DNA from: Chersky-840 sp050011815
Lineage (GTDB): Bacteria; Actinomycetota; Acidimicrobiia; Acidimicrobiales; UBA8190
Assembly (NCBI GenBank): GCA_050011815.1
Contig: JBEKIJ010000017.1
Span: 25,344-89,343, forward strand
Reading direction: 5' to 3'
DNA length: 64,000 bases
Shown here one piece after another: positions 24,647 to 33,735 of this stretch. The position numbers and the translations under genes are program-made. The notes below the pieces were generated by a model. That model had not been told where the DNA came from. It did not search any database and worked only from the letters and a program-made list of their open reading frames with translations. Within the stretch, counting starts at the first letter, position 1; each line of letters begins with the position of its first letter.

Positions 24647-25473
24647 GATTCGGAATCGACGTGGCCCAGCAACGCATGGAGTTCGCCGAGATCGTCGAAC
24701 GGGTGCGATTCGGAGAGAGCCTCGGATTCGACGGGGCGTGGGGGTTCGACCATTTCGTCCCGATGTACGGCGAGGGTCCGGGCAACTGCTTCGAGGGAAT
24801 GACGACCTTGGCGGCGCTGGCGTCGGCGACGACCACCATCCGTCTCGGCCTGCTCGTGACGGGCGTCACCTACCGGCACCCCTCGGTCCTCGCCGCCCAG
24901 GCCGTCACCGTGGACCACGCCAGCGCCGGACGCCTCGAGCTGGCCATCGGCGCGGCGTGGTACGACGCCGAGCACCGCCAGCTGGGGTTGGAGTTCCCGT
25001 CCACGGGGCGCCGCTTCGACCGCTTGGAAGACGCCCTCGAGATGCTCACCCGATTGTTCACCGGAGAGGTGGTGTCGTACCAGGGCTCGCAGTTCAGCCT
25101 GGACAACGCCCAGATGCGACCAATCCCCGTGCAGCGCCCCCATCCGCCCATCTGGATCGGGGGCTCGGGTCGGCGGCGGACGCTCCCGCTCGTGGCCAAG
25201 TGGGCCGACGTCTGGCACACCTACGGCGCCCCCGAGCAGCTCGCCGCCATGTCGGCGGAGGTGGACCGTCTGGCCGAGGCGGCCGGGCGCGACCCGGCGT
25301 CGATCATGCGCGCCTCGTCGCTCTCGTTGTCGGCACCCTGGGACGCGGTACGGCGTGAAGCCGAGGCCCTGCGCGACGTCGGTATCGACTACCTCGTGTG
25401 CGGGTGGCCCGACGAAGGCAAGGCCAGGGTGGAGGAGTTCGCCACCGCGATCATGGCCGAGCTCGGCGCTTAA
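24643..25473 (+). CDS. LLM-class (F420-dependent type) oxidoreductase
   Basis: A 276-residue luciferase-like monooxygenase-fold enzyme. It begins MRFGIDVAQQRMEFAEIVERVRFGESLGFDGAWGFDHF, then TTIRLGLLVTGVTYRHPSVLAAQAVTVDHASAGRLELAIGAAW, and HPPIWIGGSGRRRTLPLVAKWADVWHTYG. Family members use F420 or FMN; F420 is likely in this lineage. The ATG overlaps the preceding stop by 4 bp, so it is third gene of the APH-DUF6285 operon. Substrate unknown. It ends 4 bp inside the convergent enoyl-CoA hydratase gene. Confidence 0.9.
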   Translation: MRFGIDVAQQRMEFAEIVERVRFGESLGFDGAWGFDHFVPMYGEGPGNCFEGMTTLAALASATTTIRLGLLVTGVTYRHPSVLAAQAVTVDHASAGRLELAIGAAWYDAEHRQLGLEFPSTGRRFDRLEDALEMLTRLFTGEVVSYQGSQFSLDNAQMRPIPVQRPHPPIWIGGSGRRRTLPLVAKWADVWHTYGAPEQLAAMSAEVDRLAEAAGRDPASIMRASSLSLSAPWDAVRREAEALRDVGIDYLVCGWPDEGKARVEEFATAIMAELGA

Positions 25474-26315
25474 CGACCTTCGAAACGCGGGTCACGGCCT
25501 TCGAGCATGGCGCGCACGCCCTCGACGGCGTCCGTCGTGCCCGCCAGGGCGGACTGCTCGGCCAGCTCGTGGTGCATGGCCTGGCGCGCCGCATCGGTGA
25601 GGCCGCGCCGCAGCGTCGCCCTCGTCGACGACACCGCCAGCGGGGCGCCCCCGGCGATGCTCCTGGCCAGCTCGAGCGCGCCCGATCGTTCGTCTCCACT
25701 CGGGACCACCCGCTGGGCGATGCCGATGCGCAGCGCCTCGGCGCCGTCCACGCGGCGTCCGGTGAGCAGCAGCTCCGAGGCCCGTCCCGGCCCCACGGCG
25801 CGCGGCAGCGTGGTGCTCAGCGCGAACCCGGGGTGGATGCCGAGTCGGACGAAGTTGGCCTGGAACCAGCCCTGCTCCCCGACCACGCACAGGTCACAGG
25901 CCAGCGCCAACCCGAACCCGGCGCCGATGGCCGCCCCCTGGACCGCGGCGACCAGCGGGACCGGGGAGTCGAACACCCGCACCGCCTGCCGGTAGAAGGC
26001 CGCCGTCCGGGCTCCGAACCCGCTCTGGTCGGTGGGGTCGGGCGCCTCTCCGGAGCGGAAGTCGGCCCCGGCGCAGAACGATCGACCTTCCGAGCACACC
26101 ACCGCGGCGCGCGTGGGGGGTCCGAGCCCGGTGACGGCATCGGCCAGGGCGCGCAGCACGGGCTCGGTCAGCAGATTGTGCGGCGGTCGGTGCAAGGTGA
26201 CCACGGCGACGTCCCCGTCGTGGTGGACCGAGACGTCCCGGCCTTCCCCGGGATCGGCGCCGGGACGCGCCCCGGACGCCGGCGCGGGTTGCTCCCGAGA
26301 TCGGCGCGGCGTCAA
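25470..26315 (-). CDS. Enoyl-CoA hydratase/isomerase family protein
   Basis: A 281-residue crotonase-fold enzyme. VAVVTLHRPPHNLLTEPVLRAL, SFCAGADF (oxyanion-hole segment) and VAAVQGAAIGAGFGLALACDLCVVGEQGWFQANFVRLGIHPGFALSTTLPRAVGPGRASELLLTGRRV give a clear match. In the classical hydratases two Glu residues act; here the equivalent positions include FVRLGIHPGF, so one is replaced and the exact reaction is open. The start is a TTG at 26315; the first in-frame ATG/GTG lies inside the fold. It follows the GGDEF gene on the same strand by 12 bp. Confidence 0.87.
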   Translation of the reverse strand: MTPRRSREQPAPASGARPGADPGEGRDVSVHHDGDVAVVTLHRPPHNLLTEPVLRALADAVTGLGPPTRAAVVCSEGRSFCAGADFRSGEAPDPTDQSGFGARTAAFYRQAVRVFDSPVPLVAAVQGAAIGAGFGLALACDLCVVGEQGWFQANFVRLGIHPGFALSTTLPRAVGPGRASELLLTGRRVDGAEALRIGIAQRVVPSGDERSGALELARSIAGGAPLAVSSTRATLRRGLTDAARQAMHHELAEQSALAGTTDAVEGVRAMLEGRDPRFEGR

Positions 26316-26327
26316 AGCTTGTCGGGA

Positions 26328-27260
26328 CTACCCACGACCGCGCCGACGGGACCGGCGACCCTTGAGCATGGCGGTCTCGGCCGCCGCGATGAGATCGTCG
26401 AGCGTGTCATGTTGATGGAGATCCGCGAACCCCACGCTGGCCGTCGAGCCCGGCGCCTCCTCGGACAGGATGACGGCGAACTCCTTGAAGCGCAGCTCGG
26501 CCGTCGACATGTCCGAACCCGGCAGCGAGAACAAGAACTCGTCGCCCCCGAGCCGGGCGATCACGTCGTAGGAACGCAACGTGGCCCGCAGCGCGGCCGT
26601 GACCTTGCGCAGGATCTCGTCCCCGGCGCGCGAACCCCGATCGTCGTTGACCGCCTTCATCCGGTCGACGTTCAGGTACCCGAGCACGAAGCGCTCGCCG
26701 CTGCGCCGGCACCGATCGATCTCGCGTTCGAGGGCGGCGAACCCCGCCTGCCGGTTGAGGACTCCTGTCAACTCGTCGCGGGTGAGCCGGTCGGAGTCGC
26801 GCGCCATCTCCAAGGGCACGTGGCGCAAGGCCGGCACCGACGCCGGCTCCGGGGGGTGAGGGGCCGGTTGCGGTCCGGGCTCGGCGGGCGGGGCGGCGGC
26901 GGGCGCGCTGTCCAGCCCGGGCGCGGGCAACGTCGATGTCAGCCGGGCGGGATGATCTCCGGCTCCCCGATTGTGTCGGTGCTCCTCGAAGGGCGACGGG
27001 GCCCGAGCCCCGGTCGTCTCGGCCCGACCGGGGGATCCGCCCGCGGGGGCGTCGTCGGTGGAGACGACCCCGCGCACGAGGTCGGCCCACAAGGTGACGA
27101 TCTCGGTGACCTGCTCGGTCACCAGGTCCAAGATGGCGTCGCGTTGGGCGGGCTCGAGGTGACGGAGCTGCGCGTGCAACCTGGTGGCGCCGTCCGACAG
27201 GGCGGTGGCCACCTTGAGCAGCCGTTGGGCGGAGACGACCGATGCGTCCTCAGTGCTCAC
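26328..27260 (-). CDS. GGDEF-domain diguanylate cyclase
   Basis: A 310-residue soluble protein. Residues 1-80 are helical (SAQRLLKVATALSDGATRLHAQLRHLEPAQRDAILDLVTEQ), 80-150 are a disordered Pro/Ala-rich linker, and about 160-300 are a GGDEF domain: DELTGVLNRQAGFAALEREIDRCRR, GYLNVDRMKAVND, RLGGDEFLFSL with RSYD as I-site. An active cyclase is expected. The first helical part may be a sensory or dimerisation module. The GTG at 27260 has a gagga Shine-Dalgarno and is preferred over an upstream start at 27377. The C-terminus is very basic (RRSRRRGRG). Confidence 0.88.
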   Translation of the reverse strand: MSTEDASVVSAQRLLKVATALSDGATRLHAQLRHLEPAQRDAILDLVTEQVTEIVTLWADLVRGVVSTDDAPAGGSPGRAETTGARAPSPFEEHRHNRGAGDHPARLTSTLPAPGLDSAPAAAPPAEPGPQPAPHPPEPASVPALRHVPLEMARDSDRLTRDELTGVLNRQAGFAALEREIDRCRRSGERFVLGYLNVDRMKAVNDDRGSRAGDEILRKVTAALRATLRSYDVIARLGGDEFLFSLPGSDMSTAELRFKEFAVILSEEAPGSTASVGFADLHQHDTLDDLIAAAETAMLKGRRSRRRGRG

Positions 27261-27488
27261 GCTGGGAGTTCCTCGTTCACCCTGGATGGCCGACAGCCTT
27301 CTCCGCCCGACCCGTGGATCGTCACCCAGATCCGGCATGTCAACTCCCCGTCTAGTCGCCACCAGCAGTGAACGCAAAACTACATTACTGTGACTTGCGA
27401 GCCCCGGACCCTGGAGCCGAACGATCCTGGTGAGGCAGCTGCGCCGCGGGGCCGCGCTCGAGGGCGCACCCCTCGTCGGGAGGACGGA

Positions 27489-28364
27489 TCAGGAGGCCCG
27501 AGCCCGTTCGATGCAGGGGTCGAGCGCCTCGAACATGGCGGGGACCTCCTCGGCGGACATGGCGAAGAACAGCGCCGAGACCGCGTCGGCGCCGGCTTCG
27601 GCGTACCGCTCGGTGATCGCCGCGTCGAGAGGCTTGAAATAGGGACACACCGTCACCGTGACGTCGTGGCGGCTGCGCCCGTGCTCGGCGAGCACCGCCT
27701 CGAGACGGGTCAGCGCCTCGGGGAGATCCTCGGGGGCGCGGTTGAAGGTGTGCCAACCCTGTCCCACCCGCGCCACCCGGCGCAGGGCGGGCTCGCTCTC
27801 GCCCCCGATGTGGATGGGCGGGTGGGGATCCTGGAGTGGTTTGGGGTGGAGGTTGCACGGAGGCAGCGTGTAGTGCGTGCCCGAGAACGACGACGGGTCG
27901 TCGCACCACAGGGTCCGCATGACCTCGAGGTACTCGTCGGTGCGCGCCCCGCGTCGTTCCCAGGCCACGTCGACGGCCTCGAACTCCTCGCGCAGCCATC
28001 CCACGCCGACGCCGAGGTCGACGCGCCCCGATGACAGCCAGTCCACCGTGGCGACCTCCTTGGCGGTGTAGACGGGGTTGCGCTGCGGTACCAGGCACAT
28101 GGCCGTCCCCAGCCGCACCGTGGTCGTGATCCCGGCCAGGAAGGCCAAGGTCGTGAACGGTTCGAGCAGACCCGATCCGGGGGGGATGGGCGCCTGCCCG
28201 TCCTCGGCGTAGGGATACTTCGAGGCGTAGTGCTCGAAGGTGACCACGTGCTCTCCGACCCAGATCCCGTGAATGTGGCGCGCCTCGGCTTCGCGGGCCA
28301 CGGCGGCGAGGAACTCCGGCGTGGCGAAGGGGTTGGCGGTCGGCAACCAGATGTCGAAGTCCAT
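27489..28364 (-). CDS. LLM-class F420-dependent-type oxidoreductase
   Basis: A 291-residue luciferase-like enzyme. MDFDIWLPTANPFATPEFLAAVAREAEARHIHGIWVGEHVVTFEHY is followed by TTVRLGTAMCLVPQRNPVYTAKEVATVDWLSSGRVDLGVGVGWLREEFEAV and HPPIHIGGESEPALRRVARVGQGWHTF, all standard for the probable F420-dependent subfamily. The ATG at 28364 begins the first strand; upstream frame belongs to the neighbour's antisense. It lies 7 bp after the DDN-like gene on the same strand and is likely co-transcribed with it, consistent with shared F420 use. Confidence 0.92.
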   Translation of the reverse strand: MDFDIWLPTANPFATPEFLAAVAREAEARHIHGIWVGEHVVTFEHYASKYPYAEDGQAPIPPGSGLLEPFTTLAFLAGITTTVRLGTAMCLVPQRNPVYTAKEVATVDWLSSGRVDLGVGVGWLREEFEAVDVAWERRGARTDEYLEVMRTLWCDDPSSFSGTHYTLPPCNLHPKPLQDPHPPIHIGGESEPALRRVARVGQGWHTFNRAPEDLPEALTRLEAVLAEHGRSRHDVTVTVCPYFKPLDAAITERYAEAGADAVSALFFAMSAEEVPAMFEALDPCIERARAS

Positions 28365-28371
28365 CTCGCTC

Positions 28372-28821
28372 CTAGGGCGTCGGTGTCGAGGTGATCCGGA
28401 ACACGGGGTGTTCGGGGGCGATGCGCCGCAGTTCCTCGACCGAGGAGCCCGCCGACACGCCGTCGAAGAACCGGCCCACCTCGAACTTCCACCGCCGGAG
28501 GTAGGCCCGGAGCACCTCGACCTTGTCGTCGTCACCGACCTCCTCGGCGCTGAACGGCTCGACGCGCCGACCCACCACGAGCTCACCTTGGTGCGCCACG
28601 CGGATGTTGCGCACCCATTCGGTCTCGCCGCGCGGGGCCACGAGGTAGCGCCGGTCGTCGAGGGTCAGGACGTTCACCGGCGTGCTGCGCCACAGGCCCG
28701 ACTTCCTGCCCCGTACCCGCAGCACCCGCGAACCCCACACGCTCACGCCCAGCCGGGTGAGCCTGCCCACGGCGGCGTTGAAGATCTTGTCGGCCGATGT
28801 CGGCTTGCGGTAGTGGGGCAT
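28372..28821 (-). CDS. Deazaflavin-dependent nitroreductase (DDN)-like protein
   Basis: A 149-residue split-barrel protein of the nitroreductase family that binds deazaflavin (F420). Features are MPHYRKPTSADKIFNAAVGRLTRLGVSVWGSRVLRVRGRKSG, STPVNVLTLDDRRYLVAPRGETEWVRNIR and VVGRRVEPFSAEE. The G-E-T-x-W-V-R-N-I-R segment is the family signature. The physiological role of such paralogs is often quinone or unsaturated-substrate reduction. The start ATG at 28821 is chosen because the upstream extension is not family-like. Adjacent LLM and SDR genes suggest a catabolic redox cluster. Confidence 0.88.
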   Translation of the reverse strand: MPHYRKPTSADKIFNAAVGRLTRLGVSVWGSRVLRVRGRKSGLWRSTPVNVLTLDDRRYLVAPRGETEWVRNIRVAHQGELVVGRRVEPFSAEEVGDDDKVEVLRAYLRRWKFEVGRFFDGVSAGSSVEELRRIAPEHPVFRITSTPTP

Positions 28822-28870
28822 GGCGCCATCATGACAAGGCCCGCCGACGCGGGCCACCTCGTCGGGCCCC

Positions 28871-29608
28871 TCAGCGCATGTGCAGCCCGCCGTCGACGAG
28901 CACGATCTCCCCCGTGACGTAGCGGGCACCCACCAGGCCGAGGATGACGTGGGCCACGTCCTCGGGCACCGCCGAGCGCTGCAACGGCGCCTGGGCCCGC
29001 ACGAACTCCCGCACGACGTCCCAGTCCGCGGTCCACGGCGTGTCCACGAGCCCGGGTGCCACGGCGTTGACCCTGATCTCGGGGCCGACCACGTTGGCGA
29101 GGAGCTTGGTCATGTGGCTCACCGCCGCCTTGGAGGCGGCGTAGGGGATCGAGCTTCCCCGGGTGGTGTGGCCGGCCAGCGAGGACACGTTGACGATCAC
29201 GCCGTCGCCGCCGGCGCGCAGGTGGGGAACGGCGGCCACCGACACCTGCCACGTGCCGATGACGTTCACGTCGAAGATGCGCCGCCACACCTCGGGGGTG
29301 GCGGCCTCGAGGTCGGGATGGGCGATGACCCGGGTGGTCCCGGCGTTGTTGACGAGGATGTCGAGGCGCCCGTGGTTCTCCACCGCCTGCGCCACCAGCG
29401 CGGCGGCCTGCCCGGCGTCGGCGATGTCGGCCTGGACATAGCTGGCCCCGGGGAGCTCGTCGGCGAGCGCCCGCCCCGCCTCGACCGACGAGGCCGAGTT
29501 CACCACGACGGCGGCGCCCTCGCCGGCGAGGGCCCGGGCCGTCGCCGCCCCGATGCCGCTCGAGGACCCGGTGACGAGGGCGACCTTGCCCTTCAGGCTG
29601 AGCGGCAT
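28871..29608 (-). CDS. SDR-family NAD(P)-dependent oxidoreductase
   Basis: A 245-residue classical short-chain dehydrogenase. It has the cofactor motif TGSSSGIGAATARAL (TGxxxGIG), NNAG (ILVNNAGTTR), active-site Ser in NVSSLAGH, the YAASK catalytic pair (SIPYAASKAAVSHMTK), then NAVAPGLVDTPW and the C-terminal VTGEIVLVDGGLHMR. It is complete and standard length. The ATG at 29608 follows an aaggaga Shine-Dalgarno. It heads the leftward SDR - DDN - LLM group and is divergent from the FAH gene. Substrate unknown. Confidence 0.94.
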   Translation of the reverse strand: MPLSLKGKVALVTGSSSGIGAATARALAGEGAAVVVNSASSVEAGRALADELPGASYVQADIADAGQAAALVAQAVENHGRLDILVNNAGTTRVIAHPDLEAATPEVWRRIFDVNVIGTWQVSVAAVPHLRAGGDGVIVNVSSLAGHTTRGSSIPYAASKAAVSHMTKLLANVVGPEIRVNAVAPGLVDTPWTADWDVVREFVRAQAPLQRSAVPEDVAHVILGLVGARYVTGEIVLVDGGLHMR

Positions 29609-29695
29609 CGGTGGCTTCTCCTTCGTCGTCGGTGCGGCCTCGCCCTGCTCGATGCCGTTCCTGTTCTCTTACCAGGTTGTCGGTACGGTGGCGCC

Positions 29696-30568
29696 ATGCG
29701 GCTCGTGAGCTTCGTGGATCCCGACGAACCGGCCGGCGTGCGCACCGGGGTGGTGGTGGGTGACGAGGTCGTGGACCTCACCGACCCGTCGGTGGCCCTC
29801 CCCGGCGACATGACCGACTTCCTCGTGGCCGGACCGGCCGCCCTGGAGCGGGCCGACGCGGCGGTGGGGTCAGGTGCCCGGCGCCTGGCGCTCGCCGGGG
29901 TGCGTCTGCGCCCCCCGGTTCCCCACCCCGTCAAGGTCCTCGGCATCGGGCTCAACTACGGGGCCCACGTGGCCGAGACGGGCGCCACGCCACCGGAGTA
30001 CCAGGTGTGGTTCAACAAGCAGCGCACCTGCGTGATCGGCCCGGGCGAGGCCATCGAGATCCCCCGGGTGTCGCCCCAGGTCGACTACGAGGGCGAGCTG
30101 GCCATGGTGGTCGGCCGCCGCGCCCGGCACGTGGCGCTCGCCGACGCCCCCTCGGTGGTGGCCGGCTTCACGGTGTGCAACGACGTGACGGTACGCGACT
30201 GGCAGTGGCGGACCCCGACGTGGACCTTGGGGAAGTCCTTCGACACCCACGGGCCCATCGGCCCGTGGATCGTCACCGGGGACGAGGTGGGTGACCCCCA
30301 TCGCCTCCGCCTGCGCACCTGGGTGAACGGGGACCTGCGCCAAGACGCATCCACCGACGACATGATCTTCTCGTGCTGGGAGCAGATCGCCTACCTCTCC
30401 ACCGTCTTCACCCTCGAGCCCGGCGACATCATCTCGACGGGGACCCCGGCCGGGGTCGGGATGGGATTCGACCCTCCCCGCTGGCTCGTCGAGGGCGACG
30501 TGGTGCGCATCGAGGTCGAGAGGGTCGGGACACTGGAGAACCACGTTGTCGTCGAGCCCACCGCCTGA
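29696..30568 (+). CDS. Fumarylacetoacetate hydrolase (FAH) family protein
   Basis: A 290-residue FAH-fold enzyme (2-keto-4-pentenoate hydratase/isomerase type). Key parts are VKVLGIGLNYGAHVAETG, the metal-ligand segment QVDYEGELAMVVG, VCNDVTVRDWQW, KSFDTHGPIGPW and IISTGTPAGVGMG. It probably acts on an aromatic or homoprotocatechuate-type ring-cleavage product, or as an acylpyruvase; the sequence does not decide. The ATG at 29696 starts the N-terminal cap (MRLVSFVD). The last 23 bases overlap the arfB gene. Confidence 0.92.
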   Translation: MRLVSFVDPDEPAGVRTGVVVGDEVVDLTDPSVALPGDMTDFLVAGPAALERADAAVGSGARRLALAGVRLRPPVPHPVKVLGIGLNYGAHVAETGATPPEYQVWFNKQRTCVIGPGEAIEIPRVSPQVDYEGELAMVVGRRARHVALADAPSVVAGFTVCNDVTVRDWQWRTPTWTLGKSFDTHGPIGPWIVTGDEVGDPHRLRLRTWVNGDLRQDASTDDMIFSCWEQIAYLSTVFTLEPGDIISTGTPAGVGMGFDPPRWLVEGDVVRIEVERVGTLENHVVVEPTA

Positions 30569-30998
30569 CCGAGCGCCCGACCACGTCGGCTCCCTGCGCG
30601 TCACGCGCAGCGTCGTCATCCCCGCCGAGGAGCTGGAGTGGCGCTTCACGACCAGCGGCGGTCCCGGCGGGCAGCACGCCAACAAGTCGAGCACCCGGGC
30701 CGAGGTGTCCTTCGACGTGGCGGCGAGCAAGGCCCTGGGACCGCGCCAGCGGGCCCGCCTGCTCGAACGGCTCGGGCCGACGGTGCGCGCCGGCGCCGGG
30801 GACGAACGTTCCCAGCTCCGCAACCGGGAGTTGGCGCTCGAGAGGCTCCGCACCCGACTGGCCGACGGGCTCCACGTCGAGAGGCCCCGCGTCGCCACCA
30901 CCCCCTCGGCGTCGGCCCGGGCCCGGCGCCTCACCGACAAGCGGCGCCGATCGTTGCGCAAACGCGACCGGGCCCGGCCGACCGCCGACGACGAGTAG
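30546..30998 (+). CDS. arfB: Alternative ribosome-rescue factor / peptidyl-tRNA hydrolase ArfB (YaeJ)
   Basis: A 150-residue release-factor-like hydrolase that frees stalled ribosomes. The catalytic GGQ is in FTTSGGPGGQHANKSSTRAE, the usual motif. The C-terminal tail is strongly basic (RARRLTDKRRRSLRKRDRAR) and in ArfB this tail inserts into the empty mRNA channel. Length fits ArfB (about 140), not RF1/RF2. The start is the TTG at 30546, 23 bases inside the FAH gene, with a GGAG seven bases upstream. Coupling to the FAH gene looks accidental rather than functional. Confidence 0.93.
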   Translation: MSSSPPPDRAPDHVGSLRVTRSVVIPAEELEWRFTTSGGPGGQHANKSSTRAEVSFDVAASKALGPRQRARLLERLGPTVRAGAGDERSQLRNRELALERLRTRLADGLHVERPRVATTPSASARARRLTDKRRRSLRKRDRARPTADDE

Positions 30999-31040
30999 GG
31001 CCCGAGAGGATTCGCCCGAGCGCCCGAGAGGATGGGCGCG

Positions 31041-31847
31041 CTAGAGACTGTCGGGGCGAAACAGCGCGTCGCTGCCCCCGTCGACGAAGAGCACCGAGCC
31101 GTGGATGTAGCCGTTGGCGGGGTCGAGGAGGAACCCGATGGCCGCCGCGATCTCGGCCGGGTTCGCCCGGCGCCCCATGGGCACGGGGAGGGCCTCGATC
31201 AAGGGGCCCAGCACGGGGTCCTCGAGCCCGCCCGTCAGGAGCGGGGTGTCGACCGGACCGGGCGCCACGGCGTTGAGCCGCACCCCGGCCCGTCCCCAGG
31301 CACTGACCCGTCGGCGCATGGCGCGCGTGAGCGCCAGCTTGCTCATGCCGTAGACGGTGGCGCCGTCGAGCGGCGCCGCGCAGGCCGACACCTCGGCCTC
31401 GGTGCCCTCGGCCAGCAACGCCAGGAGCTCGTCGTGCGCCGGGGTGAGACCGGCGGAGTTCGACGACACGACCACCGCGGCGGGCGCCTCGCCCTCGGCC
31501 AGGAGGGGCAGCATGCCGTCGAGCACGGCCAGGGCGCCGAAGAAGTTCACGCTCGTGATCCTGTCGGTGGGGCGGGTCTGGGGCCCGAGGCCGGCGCACA
31601 CCACCAGTCCGTCCAGTCGCGAGCCCGCCAGCTCGGTGAGCCCGGCGACGGCCCGGGCCCGGCCATCGGGGCCCGACAGATCGGCGACGACCGGGGCGTC
31701 GTGCAGGTCGACCCCGATGACCCGGGCGCCGCTGCGCTCGAACCGCCGGCTGACCGCGGCGCCGATCCCCGATGCCGACCCGGTGACGGCGATGGTGCGG
31801 GTATGGCGCGAGACGGGAGCGAGATCAGGGCGCGACGTGGTGCTCAT
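31041..31847 (-). CDS. SDR-family oxidoreductase (divergent)
   Basis: A 268-residue short-chain dehydrogenase. IAVTGSASGIGAAVSRRFERSGARVIGVDLHDA is the cofactor site, LVVCAGLG replaces NNAG, the Ser lies in VVVSSNSAGLTP, and the catalytic Tyr-Lys is VYGMSKLALTRAMRR. The C-terminal half is normal (LNAVAPGPVDTPLL, SVLFVDGGSDA). The changed CAG motif and the insertion after the Ser place it near 3-alpha-hydroxysteroid-dehydrogenase-like SDRs, an inference from pattern only. The ATG at 31847 is the first residue of a short lead before the Rossmann fold. Confidence 0.9.
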   Translation of the reverse strand: MSTTSRPDLAPVSRHTRTIAVTGSASGIGAAVSRRFERSGARVIGVDLHDAPVVADLSGPDGRARAVAGLTELAGSRLDGLVVCAGLGPQTRPTDRITSVNFFGALAVLDGMLPLLAEGEAPAAVVVSSNSAGLTPAHDELLALLAEGTEAEVSACAAPLDGATVYGMSKLALTRAMRRRVSAWGRAGVRLNAVAPGPVDTPLLTGGLEDPVLGPLIEALPVPMGRRANPAEIAAAIGFLLDPANGYIHGSVLFVDGGSDALFRPDSL

Positions 31848-31911
31848 GGCGCCACGTTGTACTCGACCCCGGCCGGTGGCGCCTCTCCTGGGCGCCGGGC
31901 CCCGGGCCCGA

Positions 31912-32481
<570 letters not shown>

Positions 32482-32646
32482 GGGCCCGGAAACCCCCTTC
32501 CCGAGTTCGCCTGGGCCGGGACAGGTCCGGGCTGGGCCGCGATCGCCTTCTCCCCTCACCTTGTTACCGCTGGGGCGGATGTGCAAGGCCTTTTGTGGGC
32601 CCCACGCCTAATTCATCACCCCGATGGATCAGCCCGAGTGACCCCC

Positions 32647-32695
32647 TTGACAGCTGTTTCCCAGTAAATCTAGAAATACAAGCGATTTGATCGCT
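32647..32695 (+). promoter_or_regulatory. Sigma70-type promoter with palindrome near the start site
   Basis: A consensus TTGACA (32647-32652) is followed after 18 bases by TAGAAA (32671-32676). Immediately downstream lies a 6-bp-arm palindrome, AGCGAT-TTG-ATCGCT (32681-32695), where an operator or +1 region would be. The AT-rich patch is conspicuous. It should drive the secreted repeat protein at 32756. Confidence 0.6.
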
Positions 32696-32755
32696 AGGGT
32701 ACGGCGGAGGGCCCTGTCGCCGACAGGCGCCCCGACGACGCGAGAGGAGCAACCG

Positions 32756-33724
32756 GTGTCGCAGAACGGTGCTGGGGTGCCACGCAAGGGACATCGTTCC
32801 CCGACGAGGTCGACACGGTGGTGGTTGTTGTCGGGAGTGGCCGTCATGGCGGCGTCGGCCGCGCTGTCGGGTGCCACGGCCCTGCCGGCGTCGGCGGCCA
32901 CGCCCACGCCGACCGGCTACTACGAGGCCACCGCCACCGGGGGGGTCTTCGCCTTCGGCGGGGCCGCCCTCGACGGATCCCCGGCCGCCTCCCAGCTCAC
33001 CTTGAGCTCGTCCATCGTGGCCGTGGTGGGGACCCCCACCGGCAAGGGCTACTGGCTCGTGGGGGCCGACGGCGGTGTCTTCACCTACGGCGACGCCGGC
33101 TATTTCGGGGCCGTCCCCGGTGTGACCACCAAGAAGCTGGTGTCCCCCATCGTGGCCGCGGCGGCCACCCCCACCGGCAAGGGCTACTGGCTCGTGGCCG
33201 GGGACGGCGGCGTCTTCGCCTTCGGTGACGCCGGCTACGAGGGCTCCCTGCCGGCGCTGCACCTGAAGCCGGCCTCTCCCATCGTGGGCATCGCGGCGAC
33301 CCCCACCGGCAAGGGCTACTGGCTCGTGGGGGCCGACGGCGGCGTCTTCAGCTTCGGCGACGCCGGCTACTTCGGGAACGTCCCCGCCCTCTTGGGGGCG
33401 CCCGCCCCCTCACCCATCGTCGGCATCGCCGCCACCAATGACGGCGGGGGCTACTGGGTCGTCCAGAACGACGGGGCGGTGTCGCGCTTCGGTGACGCCG
33501 GCTTCTACGGGTCCACGCTGACCACCGGTGTCGTGCCCACCGCCCCGGTGGTGGGCATCACCGCCACCCCCACCGGCAAGGGCTACTGGCTCGTGGGCGC
33601 CGACGGCGGCGTCTTCACCTTCGGCGACGCCGGCTACCTCGGCTCCCTCCCCGCCGAGCTCGCCACCGGCGGGGTGACCCCCACCGCCGCGGTCTCGGTG
33701 GTGGGCCTGGCCGTCACGCCCTGA
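32756..33724 (+). CDS. Secreted protein of GYWLV-DGGVF-FGDAGY tandem repeats
   Basis: A 322-residue secreted protein. A long basic N-region (RKGHRSPTRSTRWW) and hydrophobic core (LLSGVAVMAASAALSGA) end near LPASAA, a signal-peptidase-type site. The mature part is about six repeats of 45-48 residues with the core TPTGKGYWLVGADGGVF and FGDAGYFGS. Similar repeats are abundant in Acidimicrobiia surface proteins and probably form a beta-propeller-like or beta-helical fold. No catalytic residues are recognisable. The GTG at 32756 has an agaggagc Shine-Dalgarno; a TTG further upstream (32687) lies before it. Strong promoter upstream. Role likely structural or adhesive (inference). Confidence 0.85.
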   Translation: MSQNGAGVPRKGHRSPTRSTRWWLLSGVAVMAASAALSGATALPASAATPTPTGYYEATATGGVFAFGGAALDGSPAASQLTLSSSIVAVVGTPTGKGYWLVGADGGVFTYGDAGYFGAVPGVTTKKLVSPIVAAAATPTGKGYWLVAGDGGVFAFGDAGYEGSLPALHLKPASPIVGIAATPTGKGYWLVGADGGVFSFGDAGYFGNVPALLGAPAPSPIVGIAATNDGGGYWVVQNDGAVSRFGDAGFYGSTLTTGVVPTAPVVGITATPTGKGYWLVGADGGVFTFGDAGYLGSLPAELATGGVTPTAAVSVVGLAVTP

Positions 33725-33735
33725 ATCTCTCGGGT

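Noticed and set aside
33000..33710. Regular repeats of about 140 bp suggesting satellite DNA
   Set aside because: They are in-frame protein repeats of the secreted GYWLV protein.
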